A stretch of DNA of 64,000 bases, taken from assembly GCA_027493625.1 (NCBI GenBank), contig JAOSKM010000001.1:1331489-1395488 (forward strand), read 5' to 3'. The notes below the pieces were generated by a model. That model did no database searches. It saw only the letters and a list, made by a program, of their open reading frames with translations, and had not been told where the DNA came from. The translations under genes were made by a program, and so were the position numbers. This DNA comes from Planctomycetota bacterium. Its GTDB lineage: Bacteria > Planctomycetota > UBA8742 > UBA2392. Positions 18,944 to 28,561 of the stretch are shown here, in pieces; position 1 is the stretch's first letter, and each line of letters begins with the position of its first letter.

Positions 18944-19841
18944 CTAGAACCTGAAGTTCACGCTGCCGCCGAAGTAGAAGCCGTCGACGTAGTCGTCGTC
19001 AAACGCCACGTAGTAGTGGGCCTCCAGCTGGAAGAACATCGGGAACAGCCCGTACTTGTCCAGGTTGTACACCACCCGCGCGGTGCTGATCTGGCCCTGG
19101 AATTCCGAGCGGTTGGTCAGGTACCTGTGCTGGTAAATGGTAGTGGTCGTGATCTCGAAGTAGTCGCCGAAGATCGTGAAGGTCGGGCTGTCCACGAACA
19201 GGCTGACGGTGCTTTCGATGCGCGAGCCCTCGTCGTCCAGGCGCTGGAAGTAGTTCAGCGTGTAGCGCAGGTTGGCGCCCTCGCTCTGCAGCACCGACGT
19301 AAAGTACGTCATCATGATGTGCAGCTCGTGGATGCTGTTGGGAAACTTGTCGTCCGGGAACTGCTTCAACGGTTTGCGCCCGAACCCCTGGTCGCGGGCG
19401 CCCAGGTCGCCGTCGCTGCCCGAGAAGTCGTACCAGGTGTAGCCCACTGAAATCAGCGCGCCCTCGAGCTCGAACTTGTAGCGGAAGCGGTAGTCCGTCT
19501 GCACCGGCCGATAGCGATCGTTGGACGGGTCCCACATCGCCCACACGCTGGCCTCAAAACCGTACACGTTCACGTAGGCGTCGCCGCGGCACAGCACGTC
19601 CGCGTCAAACAACCTGAAACCGCGCCAGTAATGGTCGCTGATGTAACCGGCGCTGAAGCCGAGGCTGAACGCGTCCTGGCCCAGCAGCCCGCCCTGGTCC
19701 TTGTAGCGGCTGTCGGAGGCGCGCCGAACCAGATCCTGTAACTGGCGGATGCGCGGGAACTGCAAGGTGTCTTCAGCCCGTACGGTGCCGCAAAGGAACA
19801 CAGACGCCAGGACCACTACTGTCGAAAAACCACTTGTGCAT
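18944..19841 (-). CDS. Outer-membrane beta-barrel protein (frameshift near start)
   Basis: About 300 residues, rich in alternating aromatic strands (YVNVYGFEASVWAMW, YRFRYKFELEGALISVGYTW, YFEITTTTIYQHRYL) and ending in FRF, the C-terminal Phe typical of BAM-inserted barrels. The annotated frame opens inside the signal peptide. If one base is removed from the A5 run at 19825-19829, an ATG at 19839-19841 opens MHKWFSTVVVLASVFLCGTV ending VRAEDT, a good signal peptide. The transported substrate or function is unknown. Confidence 0.7.
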
Positions 19842-20001
19842 GAGAACCGATGTCCGTGAGGGGCTGGCCGGGGTCAGCATTTCCACTGTAACGAGTGAAA
19901 GGACAGACAGTTAGCGAAAAGATTCTCACAACGCAATGGGGCGCCCGGGGGATGTCGCACCCACCGCTACACTGGGCAGCGTACAAACTCAGGAGATCCT
20001 T

Positions 20002-20421
20002 ATGCCCTCAACCACTTCAAGTGTCGTCGTCGAGCGAGAGCAAGTCGAAACCGACCAGGCCCTGCGCATACTCAACGAGGCAGCCGGCTTCCTCGGCGAG
20101 TTCTTCGCCCTGGCCCGCCAGGCTGTCGCGAACACCGACCCCGAGTTGCTGGCCAAGGTGTTAAAGGAAGAACCCGTGGATGTGCCGGCCGATCCCGACG
20201 CGCGCAAGCGCCCGCGCGGCAGCACGCACCCGCTGCTGTTGCTGTTCAAGCTGGGCGTGAACGCGGCCAAGGCCCTGCCGCGCATCCTGGCCTGGACCAA
20301 CCCGGAGCTGGACCCCCACGGCGGCGGCGACCGCAACCTGAATGCCGCCATGAAATCCACCCAGAGCATGATGGAAGGGTTGCAGAAGTTGATGTCCGGC
20401 CTGTCCGCGCCGACGGGGTAG
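20002..20421 (+). CDS. Small conserved-looking protein, function unknown
   Basis: 139 residues with a strong ribosome-binding site (AGGAGA, 19991-19996) that fixes the start at MPSTTSS. An N-terminal helix (QALRILNEAAGFLGEFFALARQ) and a central hydrophobic helix (HPLLLLFKLGVNAAKALPRI) are visible. No family is recognised. A TACACT -10 candidate lies about 30 bases upstream. The TAG stop is followed at once by the GGCGGGA tandem repeat. Confidence 0.75.
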   Translation: MPSTTSSVVVEREQVETDQALRILNEAAGFLGEFFALARQAVANTDPELLAKVLKEEPVDVPADPDARKRPRGSTHPLLLLFKLGVNAAKALPRILAWTNPELDPHGGGDRNLNAAMKSTQSMMEGLQKLMSGLSAPTG

Positions 20422-20516
20422 TGGGCAGGAGGCAGGAGGCGGGAGGCGGGAGGCGGGAGGCGGGAGGCGGGAGGATTGAAGCACAAGCCCTTCGCTCCTT
20501 CGTTGCTTCGTGTTGC
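20422..20516. repeat. Heptamer tandem repeat H and dispersed 30-bp repeat
   Basis: Seven tandem units of GGCAGGA/GGCGGGA (20424-20475) start two bases after a stop codon. At 20487-20516 lies the inverse of the 30-bp segment at 2074-2103 (29 of 30 identical). Confidence 0.85.
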
Positions 20517-20619
20517 ACCAGCATTTCAGAGAGAGGAGAGGAGGCCCGACAAATGCACAGAACCCGGGAGTTACCCCGGGCCCTGGCGTGCATCGTGCGT
20601 TCTGTCACCTAGTGAATTT

Positions 20620-21489
20620 TCAACCCAGCAGGTCCTCGCGCATGCGCTCGAGGGCTTCCTTGAGCCGGTAGATGATGCGGTGGTGGATCTGGCAGACGCG
20701 TGACTCGGACAGGTCTAGCACCAGGCCGATCTCCTTCATCGTCAGCTCCTCAAGGTAATACAGGATGACGATCAGCTTTTCCTTGCGGCTGAGTCCGCGT
20801 GTGGCGAGCTCGATCAGTTCGCGCTTTTCCAGGTTGCTGGTGGGCGTGGGAACGTCGGCGTCCTCGATGGTGTCCACTTTACGGACTTCCTTGCCCTCGC
20901 CGTCGTACTCGCTGCTGGCGCGGTCAAGGCTGACGATGTTCGCCATGTTGATTTCGCGCATCCAGCGGTCGTACTCCTCGAGGCTGATGCCCAGCTTCTG
21001 GGCGACGTCGGCCGCTTCGGGCACCTTGCCGGTGTCGGCTTCGACGTCCTTGTAGGCACGGTCAAGCCGGTGGCTGTGGGTGCGGACCAGGCGGGGGGCG
21101 AAGTCCTGGTTGCGCAGGTCGTCGAGGATGGCGCCGCTGATGCGCTGCTTGGCGTAGATCTCGAATTTGACGCCGCGCTCGGGATCGAAGCCGTCGATGG
21201 CGTCCATCAGGCCGAAAACGCCGGCCTGGATCAGCTCATCGACTTCGACGTGGCTGGGGAGCTTGCCGTGCATGCGCTCGGCGGTGAGGCGAGCCAGCGG
21301 CAGGTAGTGCTGGATGAGGTCGGCGCGGGCGTTGCGGTCGTCGTGCTCTTTGAAGCGCTGCCAGAGGGTCTGGACGTCAGGGCGCCCGGCTGCGTTAGCG
21401 CCGAAGTTGACGTAAGCCTTGGGCAAATAAGCAGATGCGCGGGAAAAGCGTACACGCGGGAGGGTAGGTTCCGGGGCGATGGCGGACAT
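20620..21489 (-). CDS. RNA polymerase sigma factor, FliA/WhiG (sigma-28) type
   Basis: Group 3 sigma factor that directs RNA polymerase to a specific promoter set. Region 2 (LWQRFKEHDDRNARADLIQHYL, then VDELIQAGVFGLMDAIDGFDPERGVKFEIYAKQRISGAILDDLR without gap), region 3 (DVAQKLGISLEEYDRW) and region 4 (LSRKEKLIVILYYLEELTMKEI, with DLSESRVCQIHHR as the -35 helix) are complete. The start MSAIAPEP follows GGAG. No flagellar gene is seen in the window, so it may control another regulon. It lies downstream of a stand-alone region-2 paralogue on the same strand. Confidence 0.92.
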   Translation of the reverse strand: MSAIAPEPTLPRVRFSRASAYLPKAYVNFGANAAGRPDVQTLWQRFKEHDDRNARADLIQHYLPLARLTAERMHGKLPSHVEVDELIQAGVFGLMDAIDGFDPERGVKFEIYAKQRISGAILDDLRNQDFAPRLVRTHSHRLDRAYKDVEADTGKVPEAADVAQKLGISLEEYDRWMREINMANIVSLDRASSEYDGEGKEVRKVDTIEDADVPTPTSNLEKRELIELATRGLSRKEKLIVILYYLEELTMKEIGLVLDLSESRVCQIHHRIIYRLKEALERMREDLLG

Positions 21490-21601
21490 TGGCGACTCCA
21501 GTTGGGTGGGGTGTATTTTACGGTTTATAAAATACACTGCCAAATGGCCAGCGTCAAACGAGTTAGGTAGTTTTTATTTGGGGAAATTGTCAGCCTGGGT
21601 C

Positions 21602-21721
21602 GGACTGTTGGGACAGGTGAGACTGGTGGGACTGGTGGGACTGGGTGGACCGGGGGGGCATTAAATGAAATGGGACAGGCTTGGCCTGTCCCACCCGTCC
21701 CACATGTCCCACGAAACCGGC
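21602..21721. repeat. Nonamer inverted-repeat element I (GGGACTGGT units)
   Basis: Left arm 21602-21651 has three GGGACTGGT units. Right arm 21669-21721 has inverted GTCCCACNN units ending at the stop codon of the region-2 protein. Inside is the hairpin AAATGGGACAGGC/GCCTGTCCCA, which recurs at 40742-40769. Confidence 0.8.
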
Positions 21722-22099
21722 CTACTCCATCTCCTCCGGCGTCTCCTCGGTCCCCACCAGCGCGCGGATCTCGTCCACCACCGCCCGGCGGATCGCAATG
21801 CTGCCGAACTCCTCGAAGCTGCTGCCTTCGGCCGGATCAAACTCGTTGAGCGCTTCAAAGAAGGCCAGCGCGCCGGCCTGGCTGAGGTCGCCTTCCTCGA
21901 TGGCCTCGACCAGGATCTTGGTGATGTTGTCCACGTTGGCGCGCACCATGTCGTAGTAGAATTCGGTCAGGGCGTTGCGCGACTCCACGTCGCCATCGGC
22001 GCGGAACTTGTCCCACAGCTTGCGCAGGTCCTTGCCGTTGTCCGTGTGCGTGGCGCCGCGGATCGTCGGCCCTTCGTCATTGTTGTCGATGTCGCTCAC
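21722..22099 (-). CDS. Stand-alone sigma-70 region 2 protein
   Basis: 125 acidic residues aligning end to end with region 2 of the adjacent sigma factor: LWDKFRADGDVESRNALTEF against LWQRFKEHDDRNARADLIQH, DLSQAGALAFFEALNEFDP against ELIQAGVFGLMDAIDGFDP, and AIRRAVVDEIRAL against QRISGAILDDLRN. It ends a few residues later with an acidic tail, so regions 3 and 4 are absent. The reading frame is intact and starts cleanly, so it does not look like a decaying fragment. It could be a sigma-like core-binding regulator, a partner of a separate region-4 protein, or a competitor of the neighbour. Function is inferred. Confidence 0.75.
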   Translation of the reverse strand: MSDIDNNDEGPTIRGATHTDNGKDLRKLWDKFRADGDVESRNALTEFYYDMVRANVDNITKILVEAIEEGDLSQAGALAFFEALNEFDPAEGSSFEEFGSIAIRRAVVDEIRALVGTEETPEEME

Positions 22100-22277
22100 G
22101 TGTCGGTTCTTCCTTGGGTCCGGTCACTTTCAAAGCCAGCCCTGCCAGCGCTCCCGCCAGCATGGCAATCGCGCCTCCAATCAGCGCCACGGGCACGCTC
22201 CAGCCCGCGATCAGCGCCGACAGCAGGAACGCCGCCCCCGCTCCCGGCGCAAGCCAAGCTGCCAGTCGCCCCCTCAT
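22077..22277 (-). CDS. Small two-helix membrane protein
   Basis: About 66 residues from MRGRLAAWL. Two hydrophobic helices (GAGAAFLLSALIAGW and VALIGGAIAMLAGALAGLAL) are followed by a charged tail. It overlaps the first 23 bases of the region-2 gene in another frame, which suggests translational coupling. No ribosome-binding site is obvious, so the start is uncertain. A link to control of the sigma-like protein is speculation. Confidence 0.5.
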   Translation of the reverse strand: MRGRLAAWLAPGAGAAFLLSALIAGWSVPVALIGGAIAMLAGALAGLALKVTGPKEEPTRERHRQQ

Positions 22278-22352
22278 GAAACGAGTAAACCGGTCCCCCC
22301 ACGCTGCCGCAATGGGGAGGTGATTGCGGATTACGCCGGGCCCCAATCCCGT

Positions 22353-22358
22353 TACATT
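22353..22358 (+). promoter_or_regulatory. -10 element of the CNNM-type gene, predicted leaderless
   Basis: TACATT is followed by 6 bases and then the ATG at 22365. No Shine-Dalgarno sequence is present. Confidence 0.4.
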
Positions 22359-22364
22359 GAGTGC

Positions 22365-23432
22365 ATGGAGCTGCTGCTTTTCTACCTTTCATTGTCTCTC
22401 GGCATCTCCTTCCTCTGCAGCCTGCTTGAGGCTTCGCTGCTCTCCGTCTCCAGCGGCTACGTCAACGCCATGGTCGAAAAAGGCCACGCGGGCGCTGTCC
22501 GCATGCGGCGCCTGAAGGCCAAGCCGGACCGCCCCCTGGCCGCCATCTTGAGCAGCAACACCGTCGCCCACACGGTCGGCGCCGCCGGCGTCGGCGCCCA
22601 GGTGGTCGAGTTGTGGGGCAGCGCCTGGCTGGGCCTGGCCAGCGGCCTTTTGACGATCGCCATCCTGCTGCTGACCGAAATCGTGCCCAAGACGCTGGGC
22701 ACCCTGCACGCCCAGAAACTGGTCAGTTTCACGGCCGTCACCGTGCAGGGCATGATCATCCTGCTGTTCCCGCTGGTGGTCGCTTCGCAGCTGCTGAGCC
22801 GCCTGCTGTCGCGCAAGGCCCACGGCCCCGGCGTCACGCGTGAGGAAGTGGCGGCGGTGGCGGACATCGGCATGGCGGGCGGCAACCTGACCGAAGCCGA
22901 GGCGCGTGCGATCCGCAACCTGCTGGCGCTGCGGCAGGTGCGGGTGGCGGACATCATGACGCCCCGTACGGTGGTGCAGCACGTGCCCGCGGAGCAGACC
23001 GTGGGCGAGTTCGCAGATTCCGAGCGCGAAGCCAGCTTCGCGCGCATCCCGGTCAGCCTGCACGGCGACATCGACGACGTGGTGGGCGTGATCCACCGCT
23101 CGTGGATTCTTGACGCCATCCGCGACGGCGAGCTCGGCAAGACCTTCGGCGCCATGGCCAGACGCATGGCTGCGGTCCCCATGATATCGCCGGCTGCCGA
23201 AGCGCTGGAGCGCCTGCTGCAGCAGCATTCGCACATGCTGCTGGTGGTGGACGAGTACGGCGGCACGGCGGGAGTGGTCACGCTCGAGGACGTGGTCGAG
23301 ACCATGCTGGGCGTGGAGATCGTGGACGAGACCGACCCCGCAGCCGACATGCGCGAACTGGCCCGCAAGCTGAAAGAAGAGCGTTTCAAGGACCGGCTGC
23401 GCCGCGGCGATGCGCCGCGCGTGGCCAAATGA
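22365..23432 (+). CDS. CNNM/DUF21 and CBS-pair membrane protein (hemolysin C family)
   Basis: 355 residues. An N-terminal DUF21 region has about four membrane segments (MELLLFYLSLSLGISFLCSL, GLLTIAILLLTEIVPKTLG with the typical EIxPK motif, and VQGMIILLFPLVVASQL). A CBS pair follows (MTPRTVVQHVPAEQTVGE, then a second repeat around HMLLVVDEYGGTAGVVTLED). The family handles Mg and Co efflux or cation homeostasis. The usual C-terminal CorC/HlyC transporter-associated domain is missing or very short. It ends at a hairpin shared with the convergent small gene. Confidence 0.88.
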   Translation: MELLLFYLSLSLGISFLCSLLEASLLSVSSGYVNAMVEKGHAGAVRMRRLKAKPDRPLAAILSSNTVAHTVGAAGVGAQVVELWGSAWLGLASGLLTIAILLLTEIVPKTLGTLHAQKLVSFTAVTVQGMIILLFPLVVASQLLSRLLSRKAHGPGVTREEVAAVADIGMAGGNLTEAEARAIRNLLALRQVRVADIMTPRTVVQHVPAEQTVGEFADSEREASFARIPVSLHGDIDDVVGVIHRSWILDAIRDGELGKTFGAMARRMAAVPMISPAAEALERLLQQHSHMLLVVDEYGGTAGVVTLEDVVETMLGVEIVDETDPAADMRELARKLKEERFKDRLRRGDAPRVAK

Positions 23433-23435
23433 CAA

Positions 23436-23458
23436 ACGCCGGGCTGAAGGCCCGGCGT
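23436..23458. terminator. Hairpin between convergent genes
   Basis: ACGCCGGGC and GCCCGGCGT form a perfect 9-bp stem with a 5-base loop between the CNNM-type stop (23432) and the convergent gene's stop (23477). It has no T-run, so intrinsic termination is only probable. Confidence 0.55.
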
Positions 23459-23476
23459 GTCGTGGGTTGCTTGTGC

Positions 23477-23734
23477 CTACTCGTCGTGGCGCGCGTACAT
23501 GGCGATGCTTTCCTCGGCCATGCCCTGGCGCTTGAGTTCCGCCACCATCATCTGCGCGTCGTACAGGTTGTTGTAGTAGAAGCTGTAGACGCCCATCTTG
23601 GGGTCAACGTAGCTGACGAAGTAGCGCGGAAGCTCACGCAGGGTTTCCTCAAGCAGCGCGCGCTTGATGTCAGTGGCGCGGCGCACGGGCCCGCGGCGTT
23701 CGTCAAGCCGGCGTTCCATGGTGGATTCGGACAT
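23477..23734 (-). CDS. Small hypothetical protein
   Basis: About 85 residues. The start MSESTMERR is favoured over a start 30 bases upstream because AGGAGA sits 8 bases before it. A basic N-terminal part (RRLDERRGPVRRATDIKR) is followed by a compact YFVSYVDPKMGVYSFYYNN strand segment and a helix. No family is recognised. Confidence 0.65.
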   Translation of the reverse strand: MSESTMERRLDERRGPVRRATDIKRALLEETLRELPRYFVSYVDPKMGVYSFYYNNLYDAQMMVAELKRQGMAEESIAMYARHDE

Positions 23735-26026
<2,292 letters not shown>

Positions 26027-26029
<3 letters not shown>

Positions 26030-26101
26030 CGCAGGCGCCCCGCCTGCACTGTCGTGAGCGCCTCGCCCACGACACGCGGGCTGGCAGCCCGCGCCACCCT
26101 A
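26027..26101. repeat. Stop-to-stop palindromic element J
   Basis: It begins with the ligA TAG and ends with the complement of the TAG stop of the convergent ChaN-like gene. TAGCGCAGGCG and the distal CGCGCCACCCTA frame two inner hairpins (GCAGGCGCCCCGCCTGC and GCGGGCTGGCAGCCCGC). It resembles the TAGCGCCA elements at 4333 and 6130. Confidence 0.75.
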
Positions 26102-27799
26102 CTCCTCGTCCATGAAGCTGCGGGGCAGGGCGGAACGCTGGATGTGCCGCGTGGTGCGTGAGGTGACGCTGGCCCTGAGCAGCTGGAAATAGCGATTGCG
26201 CGACTGATCCGGTTTGCGCAACTCGTCAAAGCAGGCATCCCGGATCAGCTCTTTGGAAACTCCGTTCTCAAGCGCGCCGTACAGCCGGTCGCCCAGCGCG
26301 CGGCCAAGCGCGCGGGTCAGCGCCACATGCTGGTCGGTCGGCAGCTCGAACAGCGCCCGCGGCGCGCCCGCGTAGCTGCCGGTCTGCAGCACGCGTTCTT
26401 CATAGGCGCGGTGCCTCAGGAAGCCGCGTGCCACGTTCACGTCGAGCTGCTGGATGCGCGCCAGCCAGCGCCGGCGGCCGAAACGCTTCAGCACGTCGTT
26501 CCAGTCGTCGGCGTTGCGCGCGTGGCGGCGCGGGTCGATGATCTTGCTGCAGAAAAATGCCAGCGCCTCCACCATGCAGCGGGCATAGAACTCGTCGCGC
26601 GACTCCACCACCTCGCTGCTGACCGGCCGCAGCTCCGCCAGCACGTAGCGCGCGGCCGCCTCGGCCGCGTTGCTGACCGTGGGATTGCTGACGTACAGCA
26701 GCCGGGCGCGCTCAAAGAACGCGCTCTCCGCCATGGTTAGGTAGTCCTTCAGTGCCGCCATTTCCTCGGCGGTGTAGATGCCGCGCTCGACCAGGTTGCT
26801 GAGCAGGTCGAGGTCGGCCGCGGTGTACAGTTCGTAGTTCTCGGGCTCTTCCAGCTCGACGCCCAGGAAGTGGATGATGGTGCGGATGTACTGGTTGACC
26901 TGCTCCAGCAGTGCGGTCTCGGTGTGCAGGTCGAGCTCGTCGCCGCCGCTCCAGACCAGTTCCTGGCGCTGCATCTGCCAGTTGGCGTAGCTCTGGAACT
27001 TCACCAGCGGCGTGGCGTTCATCACCACGTACACGTCGCGGCGCATCTTGATGTAGTCCACCACGTGCTCAAGCTGCTGCTCGACCAGCTTCCAGTACAG
27101 CGTCTCCGAGTTCTGGTACACCGTCAGCGCGCGCCGCTTCGCGCCGTACTTCGCGAGCCGCGCCTCCACGGCCGTTGGCAGGTGGCTGGCTGCCAGGTGC
27201 AGGTCGCCGTACACCACGGCTACCAGACGCTCCGGGTACAGGTGGGTCAGCGCGCAGACCAGGTCGCCGGCGAACTGGTCGCGGAAGTGCAGGCCGCGGT
27301 CACGGTCGTCGGCGTTGATGTTGATGCCGAACAGCGGCGCGTTGTAGCGCTTGCTGAACGTGAAGAAGCGCTTGTAGCTTTCCCAGGGGAAGCCCCAGCT
27401 TTCGTCCCACTTCAGCCGCCAGCGCAGGGTTTCTTCGTCGATCTCGCCGTCCATGAATTCCTGGGCGTGGTGCTTGTCGGCGGCGTGCAGCATCTCCATG
27501 GCGATCACGACCTTGCGCCCGCGCTCGGCGGCGCCCTGCAACAGGTCAAGCACCGCGGTCTGGGCGCTGCGCAGGGTGTGGTAGTCGCCGAAGTAGCCGA
27601 TGTTCGCGCGCATCAGGCGCTGGATGATCTCGTCGCGGCTTGAGAGCCGCTCGTAGCCCTGCTTGAATTCGCGCTGGTAGTCTTTGTAGTAGCGGTCCAG
27701 CGCCGGGTCGCGGCGGCCGACCGTGTCGTACAGGGCTTCCTTCAGCTCCTCCACGAGGCGCTTCTGGATGCCGATCAGATCTTCGCGAGCGTTGCCCAT
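26099..27799 (-). CDS. ChaN-like (DUF399) domain protein
   Basis: 566 residues. The N-terminal half matches the ChaN/haem-binding (Tiki/TraB-like) fold: NIGYFGDYHTLRSAQ near residue 67 corresponds to the GExHxxxxxQ motif, VVIAMEMLHAADKHHAQEFM to the mxEMf-type segment, and VAVVYGDLHLAASHLP to the GxxHxxxGxP motif. The family includes haem-binding lipoproteins and putative metal-dependent hydrolases. The C-terminal half is a helical region with no recognised domain. No signal peptide, so probably cytoplasmic. Confidence 0.7.
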   Translation of the reverse strand: MGNAREDLIGIQKRLVEELKEALYDTVGRRDPALDRYYKDYQREFKQGYERLSSRDEIIQRLMRANIGYFGDYHTLRSAQTAVLDLLQGAAERGRKVVIAMEMLHAADKHHAQEFMDGEIDEETLRWRLKWDESWGFPWESYKRFFTFSKRYNAPLFGININADDRDRGLHFRDQFAGDLVCALTHLYPERLVAVVYGDLHLAASHLPTAVEARLAKYGAKRRALTVYQNSETLYWKLVEQQLEHVVDYIKMRRDVYVVMNATPLVKFQSYANWQMQRQELVWSGGDELDLHTETALLEQVNQYIRTIIHFLGVELEEPENYELYTAADLDLLSNLVERGIYTAEEMAALKDYLTMAESAFFERARLLYVSNPTVSNAAEAAARYVLAELRPVSSEVVESRDEFYARCMVEALAFFCSKIIDPRRHARNADDWNDVLKRFGRRRWLARIQQLDVNVARGFLRHRAYEERVLQTGSYAGAPRALFELPTDQHVALTRALGRALGDRLYGALENGVSKELIRDACFDELRKPDQSRNRYFQLLRASVTSRTTRHIQRSALPRSFMDEE

Positions 27800-27811
27800 G
27801 AGTAGCGAGGG

Positions 27812-27896
27812 TGATCAGTTGTCGGTTGTCAGTGAACTACCGAAGCCGTGCTCAGTGCTGCCTACTGACCACCAGCCACCAGCCACCAGCCACCGT
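27812..27896. repeat. Heptamer element K (GTCAGTT / GGTGGCT units)
   Basis: Left: GATCAGTT, GTCGGTT and GTCAGTG units (27812-27835). Right: four inverted ACCAGCC-type heptamers (27865-27893). The right end abuts the gmhA stop codon. The arms are imperfect inverses but share the 7-bp period. Confidence 0.7.
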
Positions 27897-28499
27897 TCAG
27901 CCTTTCGGGAACAGGTGCTTTTCGACCAGGTCGCAGATCACGTGCCCGACCGCGATGTGGCATTCCTGGATGCGCGGCGTCAGCGTGCTCGGCACGTGCA
28001 GCACCAGGTCGCTTACCTCGTCGATGCGGGCTTTCTTCTCGCCGCTGAGGCCGATGGTGAACGCCCCCAGTTCCTGGGCCGCGGCCAGCGCGTCGCACAC
28101 GTTGCGGCTGTTGCCGCTGGTGGTCAGGCCGACCACCACGTCGCCGGCCTGCACACAGGCCTTCACCTCGCGGCTGAAGATGTGGTCGTAGCCGTAGTCG
28201 TTGGCGATCGCGGTCAGGCTGGCCACGCCGGCCCCCAGCACGAAGCTGGGCAGCGGCGGGCGGTCGTAGCCGTACTTGCCCACCAGCTCGCCCACGATGT
28301 GGTGCGCGTCGGTGAAGCTGCCGCCGTTGCCGCACCAGTACACGCGGTGGCCGTTGCGGAAGGCGTCCACGATCGCGATGGCGATCTGCGCCATCACCTC
28401 GCCCTGGGTCTCGGCCAGCTTGCGCTTCAGCTCGGCGCCGGCGTTGAGCTGGTCGCTGAACTCCTGGATGATTTTCTCTCTGGGCACTTCTGTTCCCAT
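27897..28499 (-). CDS. gmhA: Phosphoheptose isomerase (SIS domain)
   Basis: Converts sedoheptulose 7-phosphate to D-glycero-manno-heptose 7-phosphate, the first step of ADP-heptose synthesis for LPS core. About 200 residues from MGTEVPRE. It carries the SIS-domain signatures WCGNGGSFTDAHHIVGELVGKY near residue 55 (zinc- and substrate-binding) and GLTTSGNSRNV near 125. It lies directly downstream of hldE, with a GC hairpin (28522-28541) between them. An in-frame GTG start at 28553 is possible, but it would place that hairpin in the coding region. Confidence 0.92.
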   Translation of the reverse strand: MGTEVPREKIIQEFSDQLNAGAELKRKLAETQGEVMAQIAIAIVDAFRNGHRVYWCGNGGSFTDAHHIVGELVGKYGYDRPPLPSFVLGAGVASLTAIANDYGYDHIFSREVKACVQAGDVVVGLTTSGNSRNVCDALAAAQELGAFTIGLSGEKKARIDEVSDLVLHVPSTLTPRIQECHIAVGHVICDLVEKHLFPKG

Positions 28500-28561
28500 C
28501 TCGTTGACTTCGCCGGACTTCCCCCGGCCTTCCGGCCGGGGCTGGCTGTGCACTGTATTCC

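Noticed and set aside
20424..20475. Possible CRISPR array in the GGCGGGA repeats
   Set aside because: The units are 7 bp, contiguous and without spacers; no cas genes are present.
20620..21489. Flagellar regulon because of the FliA-type sigma factor
   Set aside because: No flagellar, chemotaxis or anti-sigma FlgM gene is visible in 64 kb; WhiG/FliA-type factors also serve other regulons.
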